A stretch of 64,000 bases of DNA from Liquidambar formosana (lineage: Eukaryota; Streptophyta; Magnoliopsida; Saxifragales; Altingiaceae), in NCBI GenBank assembly GCA_039720395.1, contig CM077826.1, positions 33,874,687 through 33,938,686 on the forward strand, in the 5' to 3' direction. Each line of letters opens with the position of its first letter. Position 1 is the first letter of the stretch. The notes under the pieces are model-generated. The model did not search any database, was not told the origin of the DNA, and was given only the letters and a program-made list of their open reading frames with translations. Below are positions 23,920 to 33,800 of this stretch, one piece after another. Made by a program: the position numbers and the translations under genes.

Positions 23920-25394
23920 ACAGCACTAACTTAATATTGAAAAATATTTTTGAATGGGTTTTGCTAGGTATTTATTTCTCTACCAAATTTTGAGGTTACA
24001 AAGTACATTTGATATACTTTTAAGTGATATAAACCCCAAAACCCATTTCTTTTTGGATTGAACATATAAAAATTCATTTATACGCATCACAAATTGTTTT
24101 CACTAAAATTTCAGATTTGGTCACTGTACTTGGAGCAGATTACAGATTTTTTTGCTACTTATTAGTAGCATTTTGAGAACTAGAGAGACCAACTGGAGAT
24201 TGTCTCTGCAGCCCATTAAGAATCCTAGCCTCATTTTGACATGCGTTAGTTTAATTAAAGGCACTCCCAATAGTGCCAATTGCCTAAGCAAACCTTGAAG
24301 AATTGATGAAAGGCTATCTATTAATTCTATTCTGCCATTGGAGAAGTACTAGTGCTTTGGGTAAGTTACTCTAACCGTGGTAAAGATACCTTGGCATATG
24401 TATCAATATGGAATTATTTTCTCTATCATATTAAAAAAAAAAAAATGGTCATAAAGCTTTATAAAACAAATAAATTGGTTTTACTTACTACGTGATAACA
24501 ATCAATTTTGATTTATGAGTTTGAAATTATTTGTTGGCCAATTTTTTTTTATTATTATCAAAACCATTTCATCATTAAATTTGATGACCATTGAAATTAA
24601 ATATTTGTGACCATAATTCTTTTGATATTTGATTCTTTTGAAAATGATCGATTTATTGCAAAATCTTATATAGATAAATATTTTCAAGATACCAAAATGT
24701 GACAATACACTGAACAGAGTGGCAAGATTGTGAAAATATTTTAATATTTCTTGCCTTGTAAGTACTATTGTAGGTGTACTAATTACTTCACGTCTATATC
24801 TAGTGAATATATGTTCCCCTATATACTCACCTGAAAACAAGCATAATTTATAAACTAGTATACGGGAAATCAAATATGAATTGCAATATGATATTGCAGA
24901 TCTAACTTCAAGATGATTGTTAAAAATATATGTCTGGAAGACAGTGCTATAACTCACACAATCATTAAATTTCCAATATTTATTATTATTCAAAACTATT
25001 GTCAATATCATATGAGGTTCATTTAACCTAATTGAAGGTTCTAGAAGAGCAAATATAATATTGCCAAAAAGAACAAAAATTTATGTTGACAATTCTTTAT
25101 ATTCTACCAGAAGTAGAAGAAATTTATTGAGTTTTTAAAATTTACATTGTAAATAGCTATCATATTAAAACTATCTTTATTTTACCTCTATGATTTTGGG
25201 GTAGAAGCTCATATTAAATATTTTCTCTTCTATACGATTATAAACACAATTGAAACACATGTGGTAGCGCACCAGAAGTGCTCTAACATAAAGATCTTTA
25301 TACTTTAACATAATCACAATGATGGTAAGGGATGGTAATCACAGTATGGTAAGAATTCACACACCCAAACTCACAAAGTGATGTTTTTACAGCA
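23920..25394. other. Unrelated AT-rich filler replacing gag and integrase core in copia-2B
   Basis: This stretch has no similarity by eye to copia-2A and no recognisable domain. A 169-codon open frame on the minus strand (24502-25011) is rich in Ile, Lys and Asn, as expected by chance in AT-rich DNA. The sequence could be an older insertion, or part of an internal region inherited from a different element by template switching. Confidence 0.6.
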
Positions 25395-28009
25395 AGATTT
25401 GCAGATTGTCATTTTGATGAAACACAGTTCCCGTCATTAGGAGGAGGAAATCCACTGATAGAAGAACGACGTGAACTTTCTTGGAATGTACCATCTTTGT
25501 CCCATCTTGATCCACGTACTGCTCAATGTGAAACTGAAGTACAGAGGATCACTCATCTTCAGAAGATTGCTAATCAAATGCCAGATGCATTTACAGACGC
25601 AGCAAAAATAACTAAGTCTTATATACCGGCTGCAAACACACCAGCAAAGATCAATGTACCAATTGGTAAGTCTACTATTATTGCAGCAAATGAATCATCT
25701 ACTACACGCCTGAAGCGTGGTAGACCCTTGGGTTCAAAAGATTTAGTTCCCCGGAAGAGGAAAATAAAAGGGCAACAAAATATAGAAAATAGTACTCCGG
25801 AAGAGGCTATTGAATAAGAAATAAATATTCTCACAATGTCTGATTTAATAACTCCTGAAGAGGAAAATGTCCCTAAAGAGACAGAAAACAATAAAGAGGC
25901 ATATGTACATGGAAATGAAGAAATTTCCATAAACTATACATGTACAAAAGAATTGTGGGATCGCTCAGAAGTGGTTATTAATGAATCATCTATTGGTACA
26001 CCAGCAAAGATCAATGTACCAATTGGTAAGTCTACTATTATTGCAGCAAATGAATCATCTACTACACGCCTGAAGCGTGGTAGACCATTGAGTTCAAAAG
26101 ATTTAGTTCCCCGGAAGAGGAAAATAAAAGGGCAACAAAATATAGAAAATAGTACTCCAGAAGAGGTTATTGAATAAGAAATAAATATTCCTACAAATTC
26201 TAATTTAATAACTCCTGAAGAGGAAAATGTCCCTGAAGAGACAGAAAACAATAAAGAGGCATATGTACATGGAAATGAATAAATTTCCATAAACTATACA
26301 TGTACAAAAGAATTGTGGGATCGCTCAGAAGTGGTTATGTATTTTCTTTCGCAGTAGCTACTGTAATTTCGAAAGATGATGATGATCTCGAACCACGCAC
26401 TGTAGACGAATGTCACAGTAGACCTGATTGGTTAAAGTGGTAAGAAGCAATCCAAGCAGAATTGGATTCGCTAGAAAAAACGTAAAGTATTTGGACCTGT
26501 AGTCCTAACACCCAATGATGTGAAACCCATGGGTTACAAATGGGTGTTTGTAAGAAAGCGTAATGATAAAAATGAGATCGTCAGATATAAAGCTCGTTTA
26601 GTAGCACAAGGTTTCCTGCAGAGACCTGGGATTGATTATGAAGAAACATATTCACCTGTAATGGATGCCATTACATTTTGATATTAGTCTGTCAGTCTCA
26701 GAAGGACTTGACATGCGTCTTATGGACGTAGTTACTGTATATTTATATGGAAAGTTAGATGCAGATATATATATGAAAATCCCTGAAGGATTCAAATTGC
26801 CTGAAACAAATACATCACAACCACGAAATATGTACTCAATTAAACTGAGACGATCCTTGTATGGATTAAAACAATCTGGAAGAATGTGGTATAATCGTCT
26901 CAGTGAGTACTTAGTTAAAGAATGATATATTAATAATCCTATATGCCCTTGTGTATTTATAAAGAAATCAGAATCTGGATTCGCCATCATTGCAGTCTAT
27001 GTTGATGATATAAATTTAATTGGGACTCCTGAAGAGCTCATGAAAGCTGCTGAATATTTGAAAAAAGAATTTGAGATGAAAGATTTAGGGAGAACAAAAT
27101 ATTGTCTCGGCCTGCAGATCGAGCATAAATCAAATGGAATTCTTATCCATCAATCAGCTTATACCGAAAAGGTATTGAAACGTTTTAATATGAATAAAGC
27201 GCATCCACTAAGTTCTCCCATGGTGGTTCGATCTCTTGATATTAAGAAAGATCCATTTCGCCCCAAAGAAGATAATGAAATGCTACTTGGTCCTAAAGTA
27301 CCATATCTTAGTGCAATAGGTGCTTTGTTATATTTAGCACAATGCACTAGGCCTGATATAGCATTTTCAGTCAACTTATTAGCAAGATTCAGTTCTGCTC
27401 CAACTCAACGACACTGGAATGGTATTAAACATATTTTACGCTACCTTCGTGGAACCACAGATATGGGTTTGTTTTACTCAAAGGAATTAGCCCGTGGTCC
27501 TTGTTTAGAAGGATATGCAGATTCTGGATACCTTTCTGATCCTCACAAAGCTCGCTCACAAACAGGGTATGTATTTACATGTGGCAATACAGCGATCTCT
27601 TGGCGATCTACAAAGCAGACTCTAATTGCTACATCTTCTAATCACTCTGAGATACTTGCACTCCATGAAGCAAGTCGTGAATGTGTATGGTTAAGATCTG
27701 TAGCCCATCACATTCGAGACACATGTGGGTTACCTCTGATTAAAAGTATGCCAACAACAATTTATGAAGATAATGCTGCATGTATTACACAAATTCAAGG
27801 AGGGTACATCAAAGGTGATAGAACCAAACACATTTCACCAAAGTTCTTCTACACTCATGAACTCCAGCAGAGGCATGAAATTGATGTGAAGCAAAATACA
27901 TTCCACTGATAATCTTGCGGATTTATTCACCAAGGCCTTACCATCGTCAACATTCAAGAAATTGGTATATGGCATTGGAATGCGTCGGGTTTGCGATCAG
28001 TTAAGTTGA
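25395..28009 (+). pseudogene. copia-2B partial pol: integrase C-terminal region, reverse transcriptase, RNase H
   Basis: The frame enters at ARFADCHFDETQFPS, equivalent to codons near 14660 of copia-2A. It includes a 360-bp tandem duplication (25641-26000 and 26001-26340). Reverse transcriptase motifs follow (KARLVAQGF, a YVDDINLIG catalytic box near 27000), then RNase H (YADSGYLSD, EDNAACI, TKHISPKFFY) to about 28009. Stops at about 25817, 26177 and 26441, a one-base insertion near 26476, a TGA near 26680 and a frameshift at about 27893 inactivate it. The CAG codon at the site where copia-2A has TAG is intact here (near 27616). Confidence 0.92.
25641..26340 (+). repeat. 360-bp tandem duplication inside copia-2B pol
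   Basis: 25641-26000 and 26001-26340 repeat the same sequence beginning CCAGCAAAGATCAATGTACC. The duplicated part is the variable linker between integrase and reverse transcriptase. Copia-2A has it once. The second copy lacks a few bases at its end (GTGGTTATG against GTGGTTATTAATG). Confidence 0.9.
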
Positions 28010-28267
28010 TACTTATCTTCTTATCAGGGGGAGTATTCATTTATGGACATATGCACGCTGTACTCTTTTTCCTTCGCCTAGGTTTTGTCCCATTGGGTTT
28101 TCCTAGCAAGGTTTTAATGAGGCAGTTTCTTTAGTGCGTCCAACACCACTCTAAGATTTACAAAAATGTTGTACTCTTTTTCCTTCACTAGTTTTTTCCC
28201 ACTGGGTTTTTCTAGTAAGGTTTTAACGAGGCACATTATCTTAGTGTGGTGGACATCCAAGGGGGAG

Positions 28268-28567
28268 TGTTATGAATATTAAAGATTGAGTGGACAATTG
28301 AGTGGATGTCCACACCCCCCTCCACTTTGTGATAATAGGAACACCATCATAAGTGGGTTAGGTAATCCCATCATGAGGACCAAATACAAACATAGATAAA
28401 AGGGAAAGGGGAGAAAGAAGATGTGAGGAATATTTTGGAGAGAATGAAGAAATGTATTTTTGGAGAGAATGAAAAGAGGATATGTATTTGGAGAGAAAGA
28501 AGAGAAAGAAGATGAATGAGAAATTTATTCTCCTCACAACTTGTTCTAAATTCTTGGTTTCATAACA
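28268..28567 (+). repeat. 3' LTR of copia-2B
   Basis: The LTR is 300 bp, preceded by the purine tract AAGGGGGAG and followed by ATATA. Confidence 0.92.
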
Positions 28568-28860
28568 ATATATTATATATAATATATACTAGCTGAAGAT
28601 TCCGAATTCGAGTCTTTCATTGGGTAAGGTTATCAAATTTGTAATCCTTGCTTTAATAGTGACGCAATTGTATTGATTGTCACTACTGTGCTTATTTGAT
28701 TAATTTATATACAATGTCATTTGTGTCCATGCAATGGAATTCATATGTTAATCTGTGTCTCTAGGATGCTTGATTAGGTTTAGATTCACATGCTGAATTG
28801 ACCGCTGAATTTTTAAATAGCAAAAAGAAAAAGGAAAAACAGATGAATTTTTTAATAGGT

Positions 28861-29598
28861 CTACTCATCTAGAGGGATTTGCAATTCAAGCGGGTTTGGA
28901 GGTTTGCTGCTCATGCTTTCATGAGCATACCCAACCTGAACAATCCCATTTAATATAAATGGTCCAGATTTCAATGGATCATCATGAAATGGAGAGAATC
29001 CCTTCCCTGATAATTGAGCCGGGACGGCTATTACAACCCCCGAAACATCTAAGTTCCCCCCCCCCCGGCCTCTTATATCCCAACCCCCCAAAGTTACACA
29101 CCCACCCCTCCCAAAGACCAACATACCCCTAACCATTCTCACCCACCCCACCCCACCCCACTCCTCCACACAACGGCGACAGCGAGGAAAGGCGACGACC
29201 GGCGAAAAAAGGCAACGACGAGGGTGAGGAAGGGTGACGACAACGACGAGAGGTTTTTTTTTCAAAACCTCCATTTTTTCCGGCAAGGGAGGTTCTTCTT
29301 CTTCTCCTCTTCTTTCTTTCTTTCTTTCTTTCTTTCTTTTTCTTTTTTTTTTAATTTCCTCTGCTGGTCAGATCTGTGTGTTTTCCGACAAGGGGGGTTT
29401 TGTTTTTCAAAACCTCCATTTTTTCCGGCGACAAGAAGGAAGAGAAAGAAAAAAAAGAGGGTTGCCGACGGGAGAAGGGTTCTGAAAAAAATAAATAAAT
29501 AAATAAAATAAAATAACAGAAGAAGAAGAAGGGTGCGGCTCACCGTCGACGAGAGAGGGGTGTGGCCGTGTGGGAGAGGGGTTTTGGGAAGGAAAGAG

Positions 29599-29632
<34 letters not shown>

Positions 29633-29894
29633 AGAAGAGAAGAAGAGGGAAGAGGAGGAAGGAAGAAGAGGAGTGCGGGAGAGGGGTGCGATGCTCGCTG
29701 GTGGGGTGGGGTGGGGTACCGGAGAGGAGGGGTGCAGGAAAGGGGATGGGTAAGGGTAAGCCCTTTTTGGTAATTTTGCATAATAATTTTTTTAATATGG
29801 GCCAACTTAGATGTTTGGGGGGTTGCAATAGCCGTTCCCAATTGAGCCTTTGCCCAAGACCAATCCAAGCTTCCCATGGGCTGCCCACTGCATC
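28861..29894 (-). pseudogene. Possible terminal exon of an unidentified gene, split by a Mutator-like element
   Basis: If the 819-bp element at 29021-29839 and one copy of its 9-bp duplication are removed, a continuous minus-strand frame appears. It runs from a plausible splice acceptor (GATGCAG, about 29895) through WAKAQ, across the junction (LSGKGFSPFHDDP) to a TAG stop at 28861 (ending LQIPLDE). I do not recognise the protein, which may be soluble. The frame continuity across the excision point and the clean composition suggest a real exon, but the upstream exons are not visible. The copy is at least interrupted in this allele. Confidence 0.4.
29021..29839. mobile_element. Mutator-like non-autonomous element, 9-bp TSD
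   Basis: The ends are inverted: GGGACGGCTATTACAACCCC at 29021 and, reading inward from 29839 on the other strand, GGGAACGGCTATTGCAACCC. The element is flanked by a perfect 9-bp direct duplication AATTGAGCC (29012-29020 and 29840-29848), the length typical of Mutator elements. The interior is low-complexity: a C-run, GA-rich and CTT-rich tracts, and a long A-run. The long overlapping open frames predicted here (such as 29262-30041) are products of these tracts. No transposase is present. Confidence 0.88.
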
Positions 29895-30811
29895 AGGATC
29901 ATCTGTGTATCTATATTTTTTCATTTTTTCATTTAAAAAAGATGAAAAAAGAAAAGAACATATTCTTGGTTCCTCTTTCTTTCTCTCTTTTTCTTTGGAA
30001 CGCACATTGCAAACTACGTAAGTCGCTTGAAAAGCGAACATATACTTTGCTTCTCAGCAGCATTTCAAAAAAATAAAGACAACAGTGCCATCATAATTTC
30101 CCTAATTCGTCTAAATTAGTCCAAGGTAGGGGAAAAAAACAACAGGTAGGAAACTTTTAGATCATGGTGACAAGAATTCTATTTCAACAAATTAAAAATA
30201 ATAATAATAATAATAAAAGACAACTTAAATGTTAACCACTGAATGAGACATAAGATAATTAGCATCTTAATTCTTACTCTCTTTGTTAAATATCATAGCC
30301 TATGTCTTCTATTGATCTAAGTTGCATTTCCTTCATGGTTCACCATGTTGTTCAGCAAGCCTTACTCAAGTAGGGGGGTAGGAAAGATTCATTAGTTTGA
30401 ATCATAGCCATACTTTACTTTAGACTCAGAAACAACGTATGTTCTGTATCAATGCAAGACCAATTACGCTACTAAACTGAGATAAAATGTCGAATAGGTT
30501 CAACTCCACATTTTACAAATATGGAATACTATGAAACCAGTAATACCACAAATTGCAAGTCGCACTAGATTTTTGCACCCTTTCTTCAATAACAGCAAGC
30601 AGAAAGTAACTTATTCTGGTAACACTGTAACAGATATATAATCATGATGATAATCCACTCCAAGTCATGATTTAAATGTTTCAAAAATAATTACCAAAAG
30701 CAGTCCTTAAAGGCTGCCCAAATTAACAGGTACAGGGAATACCTTGCCAAACTGAACAACTTTAGAGGTCCAACAACGACTGGTTCTTCTCCAATAATGG
30801 TCCACAACAGT

Positions 30812-33800
30812 TCAGTACTCTTTATTTCCAAAATTCTTGCACCAAAGCTGTGAAGGGATTGGACGCACCGGCTGATGAGGGCGTTGCTGTATGAAAAGAA
30901 TCCCATTAGTATGTAGAAGCATAAGGATCCATGTACAGACATATGAAAAGAGGGATGGGCAGCTCAAATTAGTTGAACTGGAATTCCGTCTTTGATTAAA
31001 CAGTGTAGTATAAAGCAACTTGAAGGAGGAATAATATAGTGTCAACCAGAATGAATCCTAATAGTATATTTCAAATGTCTTGTTTACAGGGTGAAAGCAT
31101 ATTAAGTGAAACCAGGATGTACACCTCTAGCTAATATTTAATCACTACTTCCATCCTCTATTTCTCTTTTCAGATTCCAGCATTGCAGCATAGTATGACA
31201 TAATTTTTTTTTATTATTATTTTTTTATGACGGTAATTTTATCCACAAAAATAAGGGCCCGGACCCATTTACAAAAGTATACCAAGAAACAAGAAGCAAC
31301 TATAAAGGTAACGCATCAATAAAATTTTGGAAGTTCATCCGATCTCCAAAAATCTCCAAACAACTCCCAAAAAAAAATATATATATATATTAAGGGCCCT
31401 ATATGAGTATTCTTTAAATGTTCAAAAGCAGCCTCAAGGCTCTAAAAAATTCTCTCATTTCTTTCCCGCCAAATGGTCCAAAAGATAGCATGAGGAACCA
31501 TCTTCCAAACCGACATCCCCTTTTTGTTTCTACTCTTACATCACCAAGATCCCAATAATTGGCACATAGCAGCTGGCAACACCCATTGAAACCCAAAAAT
31601 GCCAAGGCAAAATGCCCTCAGTCCTTCGCCCCCTCGGAATGGATGAGAATATGATCTATGGATTCTAGCCCTCCTTTGCACATCACAAACCAATTATTCA
31701 AAGCAAAGCCTTTCGTGTGAAGCACTATAGTGAGACATTTCCCCTATGTAGCAGTCCAACTGAGGAAGGCGACTTTGGGAGGGATTGTAGGTGTCTGCTG
31801 AAGTTGACTTTCCAAAAAGGAGCTTCCTTGACACATTCAACATATTCCAAAACCCATTCATCTATATTGACTGAAATACTCTAAACGGATGGGAATGTCT
31901 CTAGTAAAGTAGTGGTGCTCTCTCACCACACCATACATCCATCCAAAACCTCATCCTTTCCCCATTTCCCACCCTTTTTTTTTTTTTTTTGGATGGCGTT
32001 AATGCCAGAGAACAAATTCTTATTTCCACGGTGCTTTCAATAAAAATACAGTTAATTGACTAAATTACCCTTTTGAATTCAAAAGCAAGAAAGAAATGGT
32101 CAGAAAGTTTAGAAAAAAGACACCATTTTTCCTTCACCTTCAGCGAACCCACAAACCAACCTACAATCTCACCACCATACCCTCACCAATGTCATCATTA
32201 GCTCTCATCTCCACTCTCAACACCCAAAACACAACCTTCTTATTGCACCACTTCAGTCCAATCACAGTGGGTTTGCTCAACAACAGTGAATACCAGAAAC
32301 TACCCATCTCAGAAAAGGGGAAAATGAGGAATAACTAAAGGAGAAACTCAATCTTCTAATATTAATGACGTTGTCCTGTGAGGCCACCGACCGGCAACGA
32401 TGCCCCTCTATTCTGAGAACATTTTCTTGCCTGTCAGATTTTGGCCAATTTGCCACAACCATTTGCATCAGGCTATGATTTGCATTAATATGGAAGAAAA
32501 ATAATGAAGGAACAGAGAAATAAAATAACCAGGTCCAGCCCTGAAACTCCATAGCTCCATTGTGAATTGAAGCTATTTATTACCAAGAAGTTGTGGTCTA
32601 TACGAAATTTTTTTTCTTTTTTTGAAGGGCTGAAGAGAGAAAGTTTGGGAAGGCCAGTCGCCAATCGAGGGCTTGAGAGAGAGATAGAGAGTGAGGTACA
32701 ACCCAATTTACCTGTTAGAATCAAACAACATGCATCTGACCTAAATCCAGCAATCAAACAACACATTGTCACTTCTCTGCCGTCGCCAGTAACCTTCTCC
32801 ATAGAAGACGACATCCCTTCTAACTGGGTTTGCAAGCCTTACCTTCTCTAAGTTCTGTTAGTTTGAACCCCTTTCTCTTGTCTACATCCCTCTTTGCTGC
32901 TCTGCTCTCTCTCCGCTTCTCTTTTCTTTTTCCCTCGTGTTTTTTACTTCAAAAGGGTAATTTGGTCCCTTTATTATATCAAGCCGTGGATGCAACAATT
33001 GACGCTCTCACAATAGTGGCACCCTTTTTTTTTGGTAAATCCATTTCCCACCATAAATTTCACCTTTCTAGCAAAGTGAATTAGCTCCCCCACTATGGAT
33101 TTCCATACTCCCACCCCATGACATAATTTGGCTTCACTTCAACCTGACCACCTAGAGACTTTGAGCTCAGAAGAATGAAGGCATTCAACTTATGAATGAG
33201 AACATGGAACTTCACTGAACCTTCTCTAACATTAATTCTTTTTTTTCTTTTTCCTTCTTCCCTTTGGTATGGCTCTCTTTCTAAAATAAAGCCTACAAAT
33301 TTTGGATTCAAAATGAAAAATAAAGACCACCCAAAATCATGGATTGCAAAAATCATTTTCCCAACCTGTCCAGCTGACCCTCAGACAAAACATTTGAGTT
33401 CGAAATCGAGATCATGTTTGGGCTTATCAACAGCCACCAAATATTTACAATAATTTCCTGTCTGAACCAGGAAAAACTCGGGTCTGGACTCTGGACAGAA
33501 TATCTCTGTCAGTTATCTGAGCCCACATATGGAAGTCCAGCAAAAAAATGAAAAATGAAAAATGAAAAATAAAATAAAAAAAAAATAAAAAAGCATTCCT
33601 TTTGTCCACACCAAGCCCCACCTAAACAATATTTTCCACCATTCAAAGCTTTACCCAACCCCCCCCCCCCCCCCAAAAACCCAAAAAAAAAAATCGTAAA
33701 TTGGGATCCCAATACTGCTGGTTATCACTTTCACACGTTATATTAAGAAATACAAAGACAGATTTCACTAGTTTTAAATGACAACGGGCAATATTATTTT

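Larger units (their letters stand above)
21743..28567 (+). mobile_element. Ty1/copia LTR retrotransposon, internally deleted (copia-2B)
   Basis: The element is 6,825 bp with TG...CA LTRs at 21743-22051 (309 bp) and 28268-28567 (300 bp), and a target duplication ATATA (21738-21742 and 28568-28572). It is the inverted-orientation relative of copia-2A, sharing primer site, leader repeats, 3' pol and 3' untranslated repeats. Its LTRs carry about 60 bp of extra GA-rich sequence. Gag, protease and the integrase core are absent: homology stops near 23920 and resumes at about 25395 in the integrase C-terminal region. About 1.45 kb of unrelated AT-rich sequence lies between. It could only have moved with proteins supplied from elsewhere. 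Confidence 0.93.

Noticed and set aside
24502..25011. 169-codon open frame on the minus strand
   Set aside because: Ile/Lys/Asn/Tyr-rich composition as expected by chance in AT-rich DNA, with no domain.
29262..30041. 259-codon open frame on the minus strand and several plus-strand frames
   Set aside because: The sequence is dominated by Phe, Lys, Ser and Pro runs from homopolymer tracts inside a Mutator-like element. The frame also runs through the element border.
32096..33453. Several frames of 80-116 codons within the intron
   Set aside because: No domain, low complexity, and inside the intron of the NDUFB4-like gene.
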